Shown here: piece by piece, positions 18,093-26,922 of the stretch
Numbering within the stretch: position 1 is the first letter of the stretch
Layout of the letters: the number at the start of each line of letters is the position of its first letter
From: DASSUW01 sp963774155
Lineage (GTDB): Bacteria > Actinomycetota > Thermoleophilia > Solirubrobacterales > Solirubrobacteraceae
NCBI GenBank assembly: GCA_963774155.1
Contig: CAVZDW010000010.1
Coordinates: forward strand, 310,001 to 374,000
Direction: 5' to 3'
Length of the DNA stretch: 64,000 nucleotides
Translations under genes and position numbers: made by a program
Notes under the pieces: generated by a model
What the model was told of the DNA's origin: nothing
Databases searched by the model: none
What the model saw: the letters and a program-made list of their open reading frames with translations, nothing else

Positions 18093-20692
18093 CCTTCGAG
18101 CGGATCGTGCGCGCATCGGCCCGCCGGCCGGTGCGCGTGCTGGCGGTGGCCGTCGTGCTGGCGGTGGCGGGGGGTGTGCTGGCCCTGCGGCTGGAGCCGA
18201 GCGCGGCCACCGACACGCTGGTCTCGAGCGGCGCCGACACGTTCCAGGCGACCGAGACGTACCGCGAGCGCTTCGGCGACCACTCGGTCATCGTGCTCGC
18301 CCGCGGCGAGCTGCCGAACCTCATCCTGACCTCCAACCTCGGGCGGCTGATCGGGCTCGAGGGCTGCCTGTCGGGCAACAAGCCGGAGGGCGGGGAGGCG
18401 CCGGGCGGGCGCGGCGGACCGTGCGACCGGCTCGCCGAGACGAAGCCGGTGCAGGTGGTCTACGGCCCGGGCACCTTCATCAACGCGGCGGCGGGCGAGA
18501 TCAACGACCAGATCCAGGCCCAGATGCGGACCAAGGCCGCCGAGGCCGAGCGCGCAGCCCGGGCAGCGCGCCGCGTGGCGCGCGCGCAGGGAAAAGGGGT
18601 CGCCGAGCAGAAGCAGCTCGCCGACTCGGCGCGCCAGCTCGTCTACGCGCAGTTCGTCCGCGACCTGCTCCAGGTCAACCTCCGCTACGGGCTCACGCTG
18701 AGCCGGCTGCCGAGCGTCGACGACCCCGAGTTCGTGTCCGCGCTCGTCTTCGACGCCTCGCGCGGCGCGACGACGCCGAAGGCGCGCTTCGCCTATCTGT
18801 TCCCCTCGGCCGAGTCGGCGCTGATCCAGGTGCGGCTGAAGCCCGATCTCTCGGACGAGGCGCGCAAGGAGGCGGTCGAGCTGGTCCGCCAGGCGGTGGC
18901 GATGCCGCTGTGGAAGCTCGACGGCGACGCCGGCTACACGGTGACCGGGGCGCCCGTGGTGGCCGAGGACCTCACGGACGCGCTCGCGGGCTCGACGGTG
19001 CGGCTGCTGCTCGTCGGGCTCGTGCTCATGGCCGTCGTCCTCGCGCTCGTCTTCCGCAACCGGCCGCGGCTGCTCCCGCTCGCGGTGGCGCTCGGCGCCG
19101 TCGGGATCACGTTCGGCGCCATGGCGTTGCTCGGGCTGCCGCTGACCATGGCCTCGATCGCCGTGCTGCCGGTGCTGCTCGGGCTCGGGGTCGACTACGC
19201 GATCCAGTACCAGGCGCGCGTGCGTGAAGAGGGCAGCGCCGAGCGGGCGGCGCGCGTCGCCGTGCCCACGATCGCCACCGCGGCGCTGGCCACCGGCGTC
19301 GGCTTCCTCGTCCTGCTGCTCTCGCCGGTGCCGATGGTGCGCGGGTTCGGCGCGCTTCTGGTCGTCGGCATCGCCATCGCCTTCGCGCTGGCCCTGACCG
19401 CGGGCACGGCGGCGCTGTCGCTGCGGCCGCGCGACGGCGGGCTGGCGCGCTCGCTGCGCGGGGCCGGGGATCTCGTGGAGGGCGCCGCCCGGTCCCTCGG
19501 CCGGCCGTTCTCCGGCCCGGGGTCGCGGGTGGGCGAGGCGGCCGTGCGCGGCGCGCTGCGGCGGCCGGGGCGGGTGCTGGCGGTGGGGCTGCTCATCGCC
19601 GCCGTGGGCTGGGCCGTCGACTCGCGGACCGAGGTGGTCTCCGACATCGAGCGGCTCGTCCCGCAGGATCTGCAGGCGGTCGAGGACCTGCAGGCGCTGC
19701 AGCGCTCGACCGGCGTCGCGGGGGAGATCGACGTCGTGATCGAAGGCGACGACCTCGCCAACCCCGCCGTCGTGCGCTGGATGCGCGACTTCCAGTCCAG
19801 CGTGCTCGAGCGCTACGGCTACTCGGCCGAGCGCGGCTGCGGGCAGGCCGAGCTGTGCCCGGCGCTGTCGCTGCCCGACCTCTTCCGCTCCGAAGAGTCG
19901 GCCGGCGACCGGGAGCGGATCCGCGCGCTGCTCGACGCCGTGCCGCCCTACTTCTCGCGCGCGGTCATCACGGCGGACCGCAAGACGGCGAACCTCGCGT
20001 TCGGCATCCGGCTCGTCTCGCTCGAGCGCCAGCAGGAGATCATCGAGGACCTGCGCGACCGGCTGAACCCGCCGGACGGGGTGAGCGCGCGGCTGGCCGG
20101 GCTGCCCGTGCTGGCCGCCGAGGCCAACGCGACGCTGTCCGACCCGCTGCGGCGGGCGGCGACGCTGGCCGTCGGCCTGCTCGCCGTCCTGCTCGTCCTG
20201 CTGCTCGTGCGCCGGCGATCCAGCGGCTCGTGGCGGGCGGCGTGGAGCCGGGCGTGGGTGCCGGTCGTGCCGATCGCGCTGGCCACCGGCTGGTCGGCGC
20301 TCGTGCTCTGGCTGCTCGGCGTGCCGCTGAACCCGCTGTCGGCGACGCTCGGCGCGCTCGTGCTCGCCATCTCGACCGAGTTCGCGGTGCTCCTGTCGGC
20401 GCGCTTCGAGGCCGAGCGGGCGGCCGGCCACGCGCCCGCCGAGGCGATCCGGCGCACCTACCGCTCCACCGGCGCGGCCGTGCTCGCGTCGGGCGCGACG
20501 GCGATCGCCGGCTTCGCGGTGCTCGCGCTCTCCGACGTGCGGATGCTGCGCGACTTCGGCCTGGTCACCGTGGTCGACCTGACGGTCTCGCTGCTCGGCG
20601 TCCTCGCGGTGCTGCCGGCCGTGCTCGTGCTCGCCGAGCGCCGCGCGGCCGTGCGGCGGGCGCCCGAGCCGGCCGCCGCAGCCATGGCGTGA
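18089..20692 (+). CDS. RND/MmpL-like lipid transporter
   Basis: 867-residue RND-superfamily membrane protein with two halves, each a large extracytoplasmic loop plus a block of membrane helices (helix 1 about 17-35; blocks about 305-455 and 680-855). Helix-4-type motif VLLGLGVDYAIQYQARVREE carries the Asp-Tyr pair used for proton relay in MmpL/HpnN proteins; the second half has STEFAVLLSARFEAER with Glu in place of Asp. It resembles MmpL and hopanoid transporter families more than drug pumps. Being the seventh gene after the Mce set, and four-base coupled to both sides, it probably moves the same or a related lipid. Substrate unknown. Confidence 0.88.
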   Translation: MTFERIVRASARRPVRVLAVAVVLAVAGGVLALRLEPSAATDTLVSSGADTFQATETYRERFGDHSVIVLARGELPNLILTSNLGRLIGLEGCLSGNKPEGGEAPGGRGGPCDRLAETKPVQVVYGPGTFINAAAGEINDQIQAQMRTKAAEAERAARAARRVARAQGKGVAEQKQLADSARQLVYAQFVRDLLQVNLRYGLTLSRLPSVDDPEFVSALVFDASRGATTPKARFAYLFPSAESALIQVRLKPDLSDEARKEAVELVRQAVAMPLWKLDGDAGYTVTGAPVVAEDLTDALAGSTVRLLLVGLVLMAVVLALVFRNRPRLLPLAVALGAVGITFGAMALLGLPLTMASIAVLPVLLGLGVDYAIQYQARVREEGSAERAARVAVPTIATAALATGVGFLVLLLSPVPMVRGFGALLVVGIAIAFALALTAGTAALSLRPRDGGLARSLRGAGDLVEGAARSLGRPFSGPGSRVGEAAVRGALRRPGRVLAVGLLIAAVGWAVDSRTEVVSDIERLVPQDLQAVEDLQALQRSTGVAGEIDVVIEGDDLANPAVVRWMRDFQSSVLERYGYSAERGCGQAELCPALSLPDLFRSEESAGDRERIRALLDAVPPYFSRAVITADRKTANLAFGIRLVSLERQQEIIEDLRDRLNPPDGVSARLAGLPVLAAEANATLSDPLRRAATLAVGLLAVLLVLLLVRRRSSGSWRAAWSRAWVPVVPIALATGWSALVLWLLGVPLNPLSATLGALVLAISTEFAVLLSARFEAERAAGHAPAEAIRRTYRSTGAAVLASGATAIAGFAVLALSDVRMLRDFGLVTVVDLTVSLLGVLAVLPAVLVLAERRAAVRRAPEPAAAAMA

Positions 20693-21255
20693 AGCGCCCG
20701 GGCCTGATCGTCGGCGTTCTCGCGCTCGTGGCGATCGCCTACATCACGCTCAACACGCTGCGCACCGAGGGCCCGGGCTCGCGCGGCGTGCCCGGCGGCC
20801 TGGAGCTCCCGGCCTTCGCGGTGCCCCTCGCGCTCTCGGACCTCGAGGGCGACGCGAACGTGTCCAAGGACGCCTGCGACGTGCGCGGCGAGGACGTCCT
20901 GAACAGCTGCGAGCTGACCGAGCGCGGGCCCGTGGTGCTCGTCTTCTTCGCCGAGCCGATCGAGCGCTGCGACGCGCAGGTCGACCTCGTCGAGCGCGTG
21001 CGGAAGCGGTTCCCGGACGTCGGGTTCGCGGCCGTGGCGATCCGCGGCGACCGCGACGACCTGCGCGAGCGCGTCCGCCGCCGCGGGTGGGAGCTGCCGG
21101 TCGGCCACGATCGCGACGGGGCGGTGGCGAACACGTACGCGGTCGCCGTCTGCCCGACGATCACGTACGCCGCGCAGGGCGGGGAGGTCCGCGACACCGC
21201 GTTCGGGTCGCAGGACGAGCAGGCGCTCGTGACGGCCATCGAGGAGCTCCGGTGA
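20689..21255 (+). CDS. Membrane-anchored thioredoxin-fold protein with incomplete CXXC
   Basis: 188 residues: N-terminal anchor helix (about 5-22) then a thioredoxin-like domain outside the membrane. The active-site strand reads VVLVFFAEPIERCDAQVDLV; compared with TlpA-type FWATWCPPC the first cysteine is Ile and only the second (Cys) is present. The cis-proline strand (VCPTITYAAQGG) is kept. Two more cysteines (DACDV, NSCEL) precede the active-site strand and might supply a partner. It may bind rather than reduce. The GTG start overlaps the RND stop. A role in folding the disulfide-bearing Mce proteins is possible but speculative. Confidence 0.72.
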   Translation: MKRPGLIVGVLALVAIAYITLNTLRTEGPGSRGVPGGLELPAFAVPLALSDLEGDANVSKDACDVRGEDVLNSCELTERGPVVLVFFAEPIERCDAQVDLVERVRKRFPDVGFAAVAIRGDRDDLRERVRRRGWELPVGHDRDGAVANTYAVAVCPTITYAAQGGEVRDTAFGSQDEQALVTAIEELR

Positions 21256-21848
21256 GCGGCGAGCCCGACGTGCGCCCGGGGCTGGTGGCGCCGGCCGTCG
21301 CGGCCGAGCACCCGGGGCTGCGGGTGGCGTGGACCGACGTCGAGGCGACGCCGGGCCGGACGCCCGCGGCGCTGCGCGAGCGCCTGGCGGTGATGGCGAA
21401 CCGGATGCGGGGCGCCGACGCGGTCGCCATCCGCCGGCGCGAGGTCCCGCACGCCTACCGCGTGTTCTTCCGCCATGTGGGGCTCGACCCCGATGCCGTG
21501 CGCACGCCGGTCGAGGCGCTCGTGCTCCAGCGCATGGCCGAGGGCGGCCTGCGGGCGCGCGATCTCGTGACCGACGCGCTCGCCGTCGCCGTGCTGGAGA
21601 CCGGGATCGGGCTGTGGGCGTTCGACGCCGGGCAGCTCACCGGCGCGCCGCGGATCGAGGAGGCGGACGGGCGCCTGGTGCTGGCCGACGAGGCCGGCGC
21701 GCTGGGCCGGCTGTTCGCCGAGCCCGAGCGGGCGCTCGTCGCGCGCGACACTCGGCGGATCGCGCTCGTGGCGATCGTCGTGCCCAACGTGCCCGATGTC
21801 TTCGCGTACGAGGCGCTGTGGACGGCCTGGGACATCCTCGCCGCGTAG
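21252..21848 (+). CDS. B3/B4 tRNA-binding-domain protein
   Basis: 198 residues resembling the free-standing B3/B4 domain proteins (COG3382), the fold found in the beta subunit of phenylalanyl-tRNA synthetase where it edits mischarged tRNA. Typical blocks: HAYRVFFRHVGLDPDAVRTP, VEALVLQRMAEGGL, LVTDALAVAVLETGIGLWAF and VVPNVPDVFAYEALWTAWD. Stand-alone versions may deacylate mischarged tRNA or act on other substrates. It ends the long yrbE-mce transcript (GTG at 21252 overlaps the previous stop), an odd partner for a lipid importer. Confidence 0.82.
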   Translation: MSGEPDVRPGLVAPAVAAEHPGLRVAWTDVEATPGRTPAALRERLAVMANRMRGADAVAIRRREVPHAYRVFFRHVGLDPDAVRTPVEALVLQRMAEGGLRARDLVTDALAVAVLETGIGLWAFDAGQLTGAPRIEEADGRLVLADEAGALGRLFAEPERALVARDTRRIALVAIVVPNVPDVFAYEALWTAWDILAA

Positions 21849-21859
21849 GCTGTGGCGCA

Positions 21860-23269
21860 ATGCGCCAAGCCCTCCTCATCGCCCTGTTCTCCCTGCTGGT
21901 GCTCGCTCCCGCCGCGCAGGCGGAGACCCTGCACTACCGGTACGGGCCGATCGAGATCACCCCGGGGCAGAACACGATCGAGTTCGCGGGCAACGACCTC
22001 AAGCCTCAGGTCGACGGCTGGATCACCAGCTTCAAGCCCGACCTGACGTACACCGACGGGACCGTCCCGCGCGTCGACGTCATCCACCTCCACCACGGGG
22101 TCTGGATCTCCAACGGCGCGGCGCTGTTCGCGGCCGGGGAGGAGAAGACCACCTTCGCGCAGCCGCCCGGCTACGGCTGGCGGTACCGCACGAGCGACCA
22201 ATGGGTCATGAACCACATGATCCACAACCTCACGCCGAACCCGACCGAGGTGTACATCGACTACACGCTCGAGTTCGTGCCGGACACCGCGCCGGCCGCG
22301 GCGGGCATGCAGGAGGTGCGCACGCTGTGGATGGACGTGAAGGGGTTCGAGATCTACCCGGTGTTCGACGTCCACCGCGGCTCGGGCGGGCGCGACAAGC
22401 GGTACACGTTCCCGGACGAGTCGGGCCGGGCGGGCTACACGCGCAACCGCACGACCATCCAGCAGGACGGGGTGCTGGTCGGCACCGGCGGGCACCTGCA
22501 CCCCGGCGGGCTGTGGACCGATCTGTGGCTGGAGCGCGACGGCAGGAAGGTGCGGCTCTTCCGGTCGCGGGCGAAGTACTTCGAGCCGGCCGGCGCCGTC
22601 TCCTGGGACGTGGCGATGAAGGTCACGCCGACCGACTGGCGCGTGGGCGTGAAGGCCGGCGACGTGCTGTCGGTGACGGCGACGTATGACTCCAAGCGCG
22701 CCTCCTGGTACGAGGCGATGGGGATCATGCCCGTCGCCTTCAGCGCCGGCGGGACGGGGCCCGATCCGTTCGTCACGGACGTCGACGTCCCCGGGCAGGT
22801 CACGCACGGGCACCTGACCGAGAACCGCAACCACGGCGGCGCCTTCTCCGGCCTCGCCGACCCGCGGCGGCTGCTCACCGGCCCGGTCCCGCAGGGCCGG
22901 CGGGTGACGATCGACGACTTCGTCTACAACCGCGGCGACCTCCTGCTGACCGGCGCCGAGCGCCGCCCGCCGGCCGTCGGCCGCGGGCGCTCGCTGACCT
23001 TCTACAACCGCGACGCGAAGCGCGGCGTCATGCACTCGGTCACCTCGTGCAAGGCGCCCTGCAACCGCTCGACGGGGATCGCCTACCCGCTCGCCGACGG
23101 GCCGGTGCGGTTCGACTCCGGCAACCTCGGCTTCGGGCCGCAGAACGCGACGGCGGCCGCCCAGCGCGACACGTGGAAGACGCCGAAGAGCCTGAAGGCG
23201 GGCACCTACACGTACTTCTGCCGCGTCCATCCGTTCATGCGCGGCTCCTTCCGCGTCCGCGGCAGGTGA
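21860..23269 (+). CDS. Secreted copper protein: SURNod19/PHM-like domain plus cupredoxin
   Basis: 469 residues with signal peptide (1-21, cleavage after AQA). Residues about 25-300 match the SURNod19 family, which shares the copper-site layout of peptidylglycine hydroxylating monooxygenase: HLHHG (His76, 78, 79), NHMIH (His119, 122), GGHLHPGG (His212, 214) and AMGIM (Met287/290). Residues about 375-469 form a cupredoxin with type-1 copper ligands His392, Cys454, His457 and Met460 (YFCRVHPFM). The role of SURNod19 proteins is unknown; copper binding is a strong prediction and oxygenase activity an inference. A TAGGCT box eight bases before the ATG suggests its own leaderless promoter. Its stop overlaps the pyrophosphatase start. 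Confidence 0.85.
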   Translation: MRQALLIALFSLLVLAPAAQAETLHYRYGPIEITPGQNTIEFAGNDLKPQVDGWITSFKPDLTYTDGTVPRVDVIHLHHGVWISNGAALFAAGEEKTTFAQPPGYGWRYRTSDQWVMNHMIHNLTPNPTEVYIDYTLEFVPDTAPAAAGMQEVRTLWMDVKGFEIYPVFDVHRGSGGRDKRYTFPDESGRAGYTRNRTTIQQDGVLVGTGGHLHPGGLWTDLWLERDGRKVRLFRSRAKYFEPAGAVSWDVAMKVTPTDWRVGVKAGDVLSVTATYDSKRASWYEAMGIMPVAFSAGGTGPDPFVTDVDVPGQVTHGHLTENRNHGGAFSGLADPRRLLTGPVPQGRRVTIDDFVYNRGDLLLTGAERRPPAVGRGRSLTFYNRDAKRGVMHSVTSCKAPCNRSTGIAYPLADGPVRFDSGNLGFGPQNATAAAQRDTWKTPKSLKAGTYTYFCRVHPFMRGSFRVRGR

Positions 23270-24900
23270 CGGTGCCGCTGGTCTACGTCACCGGCCACCG
23301 CAACCCGGACACCGACTCGATCGCGTCCGCGATCGGCTACGCCGAGCTCAAGCGGCGGATCGATCCCGGCAACGACTACGTGCCGGTGCGCCTCGGCGAG
23401 CTCAACGCCCAGACGCGCTGGGTGCTCGAGCGCAGCGGCGCGCCTTCACCCGAGTTCCTGCCGCACGTGCTCCTGCAGGTCTCCGACGTCATGCGCGAGC
23501 AGTTCCCGCTGGTCAACCACCGGCTCCCGGTGCGCGAGGCCGGTCTGCTCATGGGGCGCGACGGCATCGACCTCGTCCCCGTGGCCGACGACAGCGGGGC
23601 GCTCGCCGGGGTCGTCACCGAGCGGGCGCTGGCCCGGCGCTACGTGCGCGAGTCGCGCGAGGCGTCGCGGCTGGATGCGCCGACCGCCGTGGCGGCCATC
23701 ACCGACGTGCTGCAGGGCGAGCAGCTCGTGGGGGAGCTGGGCGACGAGGTGGCCGGCCGCGTCTGGGTGCTGGCCATGTCCACCGAGTCGCTGCCGCTCG
23801 GCTTCAGCGCCGGCGACGTGGTGGTGGTCGGCGACCGCCCGCGCGCGCAGCGGATCGCCATCGAGGTCGGCGTCGCGCTGCTCGTGGCGTCCAACGGCTG
23901 CCGCCCCGACGACGAGGTGCTGGCGCTGGCCCGCGAGCGCGGGACGGCCGTCGTGCTGTCGCCCCTGGACAGCTACGTCACGAGCCGCATGATCACCCTG
24001 TCGGCCCCGTGCCGGGCGCTGATGGACGCCGAGCCGCTGGTCGTGCGTCCCGACGACCTCGTGACCGACATCACCGAGACGGTCAAGGACGTCGACTACC
24101 GGGCGGCCGTGGTGGTCGACGGGCGGCGGGTGCCCGTCGGGCTGGTCACGCGCTCGGATCTCGTGAACCCGCAGCCGCGGCGGGTGCTGCTCGTCGATCA
24201 CGCCGAGTCGGCGCAGAGCGTGACGGGGATCGAGCACGCCGAGATCGTCGAGATCCTCGACCACCACCACATCGGCTCGATCGAGACGCGCGTCCCCGTG
24301 CGGGCGACGTTCGACCCGGTCGGCTCGACCGCCACGCTGGTCATCGAACGCTTCCGGCAGGCGGGGATGGAGCCGAGCCGCGCGACGGCCACGCTGCTGC
24401 TCGGCGCCGTGCTCTCGGACACCGTGATCCTGAACTCGCCGACCACGACGGAGCGCGACCGCACCGTCGTCAGCTATCTCGACCAGGTGCTGGCCGTGGA
24501 CGCGGTGGCCTTCGGCCGCGAGATGTTCGAGCAGACCTCGGACCTCGAGCGGGTGGCGGCCGAGGAGATCGTGGAGCGCGACGCGAAGGCCTACGACGCG
24601 GGCGGCGGGCAGACGCTGAGCATCGCCCAGGTGGAGACGGTGGGCCGGGGCCTCGGCGACCGGCACGACGAGCTGATGGAGGCGCTGGACGCGGTCCGCT
24701 CGCGCGAGGGGCACGCGCTCGCCGCGCTGATGGTCACCGACATCCTCGCCAAGGGGACCGAGCTCTACGTGTCCGGCGACCGCCACACGGCCGCGCGAGC
24801 GTTCGGCGTGCAACCGGACGGCGGCGTGCTCGACCTCCCGGGCGTCATGAGCCGCAAGAAGCAGGTCGCGCCGAAGCTGCTCGGCGCGTTCGCGGGCTGA
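23266..24900 (+). CDS. ppaC: CBS/DRTGG-regulated family II Mn-dependent inorganic pyrophosphatase
   Basis: 544-residue cytosolic enzyme splitting pyrophosphate to phosphate. DHH-family motifs are split by a regulatory insert: GHRNPDTDSIASAIGYAELK at the N-terminus, then a CBS motif (PVREAGLLMGRDGIDLVPV), a DRTGG-like segment (VVVGDRPRAQRIAIEVGVAL), a second CBS (VTDITETVKDVDYRAAVVVD), then VDHAESAQSV and the catalytic LDHHHIGSIETR, with the DHHA2 domain to the end. Such enzymes are inhibited by AMP/ADP and activated by diadenosine polyphosphates. GTG at 23266 overlaps the copper-protein stop; GTG at 23272 is an alternative. Confidence 0.92.
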   Translation: MTVPLVYVTGHRNPDTDSIASAIGYAELKRRIDPGNDYVPVRLGELNAQTRWVLERSGAPSPEFLPHVLLQVSDVMREQFPLVNHRLPVREAGLLMGRDGIDLVPVADDSGALAGVVTERALARRYVRESREASRLDAPTAVAAITDVLQGEQLVGELGDEVAGRVWVLAMSTESLPLGFSAGDVVVVGDRPRAQRIAIEVGVALLVASNGCRPDDEVLALARERGTAVVLSPLDSYVTSRMITLSAPCRALMDAEPLVVRPDDLVTDITETVKDVDYRAAVVVDGRRVPVGLVTRSDLVNPQPRRVLLVDHAESAQSVTGIEHAEIVEILDHHHIGSIETRVPVRATFDPVGSTATLVIERFRQAGMEPSRATATLLLGAVLSDTVILNSPTTTERDRTVVSYLDQVLAVDAVAFGREMFEQTSDLERVAAEEIVERDAKAYDAGGGQTLSIAQVETVGRGLGDRHDELMEALDAVRSREGHALAALMVTDILAKGTELYVSGDRHTAARAFGVQPDGGVLDLPGVMSRKKQVAPKLLGAFAG

Positions 24901-25944
24901 CTAGAGCTCCTCGAGCGCCGTGAGCAGGCGGTCGGTGGCCGCGCCGTCGCGCAGCGCGACGCGCACGTGCCACTCGTCGCCCCACGCGCTCCCGGGCGTC
25001 ACGTAGATCCGCCGCGCCGCCAGGTGGCGCGAGAGCTCGGCGCCTTCGTGCGCGCTCGAGCTCAGCCACACGAGGTGGCCGTGCCCGTCGGGGAAGCTCA
25101 ACGAGGTCCCCTCGAGCGCCGCCGCCAGCCGCTCCCGTTCACGAGCCGCCGTGGCCCGCCGGCGCTCCACGACGCGCCCGCCCTCCCGGATCGCCCACAG
25201 CATCGCCGCCTGCGCCGGCGCCGACACCCCGCCCGCGGGGCTGAGCCGGTCGATCAGCTCCTCGTCGTCGGACAGCGCGTATCCCGCCCGGAACCCGGCC
25301 ATGGCGTGCGCCTTGGAGAACGACCGGACCACGAGGATGCGCTCGCGGCCGGCGATCCAGGCATCGTCGCCGCCGAACTCGGCCAGGGCGGCGTCGACGA
25401 TCAGCCAGACGCGCTCGTCGATCCGCTCGAGGTCGGCCCGGGCGATGGTCGCGCCCGTCGGGTCGTTCGGGGTGCAGACGACGACGGCGTCGGCCTCGGC
25501 GGCGAGCAGCTCGTCGACGTCGAACGGCACGGGGATCGGCGTGCCCCCCGCCTCGTGGACGAGCCGGGGCAGCGGGCCCCAGCCGGGCCAGGCGATCGCC
25601 ACGCGCGGCGCGTCGATGGCCCGGAAGGCCGCGTGCAGCAGCTCGCCGGCGCCATGGCCGGGCGCGATCTGGTCGGGGGTGACGTCGTGGCGCGCGGCGA
25701 GCGCCTCGCGCAGCGGCCCGTCGTCCGGGTACGCGTTGACCGCCCGGCGCAGCGCGTAGGTCGCGGCGTTGACGGCCTCGGCGTCGGGCGGCTCGTGCCA
25801 GGCCGGTGTGGTCAGGTCGAGCGCGGGGACCTCGGCCAGCGCGCGCGAGCGCTCCTCGTCGCGCCGCTCGCGCAGCTCGGCGGAGATCTCCTCGGGCGAG
25901 AGCTCCTCGAACTGGCGGTAGTACTCGCGCAGGCGCCGGATCAC
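24901..25944 (-). CDS. PLP-dependent aminotransferase (HisC-like, fold type I)
   Basis: 347 residues with the layout of histidinol-phosphate/aromatic aminotransferases: NAYPDDGPLREALAARHDVT (substrate/dimer region), ELLHAAF (cofactor phosphate region), CTPNDPTGATI (the NPTG motif), IVDAALAEFG (pyridine-binding Asp) and the Schiff-base lysine in VVRSFSKAHAMAGFRAGYAL. The end has HVRVALRDGAATDRLLTAL. It could be HisC, a CobD-like enzyme or a less specific aminotransferase; no his genes are adjacent. Its ATG overlaps the stop of the upstream small membrane protein gene by four bases, so they form a two-gene operon. Confidence 0.85.
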   Translation of the reverse strand: MIRRLREYYRQFEELSPEEISAELRERRDEERSRALAEVPALDLTTPAWHEPPDAEAVNAATYALRRAVNAYPDDGPLREALAARHDVTPDQIAPGHGAGELLHAAFRAIDAPRVAIAWPGWGPLPRLVHEAGGTPIPVPFDVDELLAAEADAVVVCTPNDPTGATIARADLERIDERVWLIVDAALAEFGGDDAWIAGRERILVVRSFSKAHAMAGFRAGYALSDDEELIDRLSPAGGVSAPAQAAMLWAIREGGRVVERRRATAARERERLAAALEGTSLSFPDGHGHLVWLSSSAHEGAELSRHLAARRIYVTPGSAWGDEWHVRVALRDGAATDRLLTALEEL

Positions 25945-26414
25945 TGCGGCGCGAGGCTGGGAGCGGGCCCCTCGAGGATCACGAACCAGAAGAGGAAGGC
26001 GAGGCCGGCGATCACCGCGGTGACGGCGAAGATCCGCACCAGCGCGCCCTCACGTTGCTCGTGCCCGGCCGCGCGGCGCAGGATCCGCCACGCGCGGTCG
26101 ACGCGCGAGGCCAGCGCCAGCGTCAGCATCAACGTGCCGATCATGCCCGCGAAGGCCACGGTGATCCCGGCCGTGACCGAGTCCAGGAGGTAGTCGACCT
26201 GGGAGCCCACCCACAGCCACGCCACGGGCTGCGGACCCCACAGGCTCAGGCACAGCACGACCTCGAGCGCGAGCAGCCCGGCGGCCGCGAACGCGTCGGC
26301 GCGCCGCCGGCCCGAGCCACCTCGCTCCGGCGCGCCGCGATAGCGCAGGGGGCCGGTGCCGGGGCGGCGGCCGATGAAGAGGCCACCGGTGTCGGTCGGG
26401 TCGTTGCGCGGCAT
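25941..26414 (-). CDS. Small hypothetical membrane protein
   Basis: 157 residues from the ATG at 26414 (MPRNDPTDTGG). A basic N-terminal 50 residues (RYRGAPERGGSGRRRA) precedes three hydrophobic helices: AAGLLALEVVLCLSLWG, VTAGITVAFAGMIGTLMLTL, and FAVTAVIAGLAFLFWFVI. Between the second and third lies a basic cytoplasmic loop. No recognised family. It is the first gene of an operon with the aminotransferase, coupled by a four-base overlap. Function unknown. Confidence 0.7.
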   Translation of the reverse strand: MPRNDPTDTGGLFIGRRPGTGPLRYRGAPERGGSGRRRADAFAAAGLLALEVVLCLSLWGPQPVAWLWVGSQVDYLLDSVTAGITVAFAGMIGTLMLTLALASRVDRAWRILRRAAGHEQREGALVRIFAVTAVIAGLAFLFWFVILEGPAPSLAPQ

Positions 26415-26469
26415 CGCTGAGGCGAGCATAGGGCCCCGCGACCGGTGGTACGCTGGCTCGGTCGAGCCG

Positions 26470-26922
26470 ATGGCCGCGATCAACCAGATCCTGGGCACGA
26501 TCGAGCGGGGCGACGAGCGCGCCGCCCGCCGTACTCTGCGGGCCCAGATCGCCCGCCTGGAACGTGACCATGCCACGCTCGTCAGCACGACGTACCCGCC
26601 GCTCCATCCCGGGGCGCCGACCGCGGTCGGCGGCGGCCCGAGGCTGCTCTCGCTGGGCGACCTCGAGCGCGTCCGCGACGCCCTGGCCGGGCGCGTCGAG
26701 ACGCTGCGGCACGCGGTCGCCGAGCAGGAGGCCCGTCAGGCGGACGCCCGGCGCGAGCTCCAGCGCATGCTCGCCGACCCCCCGGCCCACCGGTGGGAGC
26801 GGCTCACGAACGCCGATCTCGGCCGCCCCGGGTGCACCAGCTACCACGTCCGGCCGAAGGCGGGCCTGCTCGGCATGCTCATGGGCTGGTGGCAGGTGAA
26901 GATCTCCGGGGGCTGTCCGTAG
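26470..26922 (+). CDS. Hypothetical coiled-coil protein
   Basis: 150 residues from the ATG at 26470. The first two thirds are charged helices likely to form a coiled coil (RTLRAQIARLERDHATLV; LAGRVETLRHAVAEQEARQA). The C-terminus is different and looks conserved in type: GCTSYHVRPKAGLLGMLMGW ending with SGGCP, containing two cysteines and an aromatic patch. No family recognised. A TACGCT box (26449-26454) precedes it. It diverges from the small membrane protein gene across 55 bp. Codon bias agrees with a real gene; function is unknown. Confidence 0.6.
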   Translation: MAAINQILGTIERGDERAARRTLRAQIARLERDHATLVSTTYPPLHPGAPTAVGGGPRLLSLGDLERVRDALAGRVETLRHAVAEQEARQADARRELQRMLADPPAHRWERLTNADLGRPGCTSYHVRPKAGLLGMLMGWWQVKISGGCP

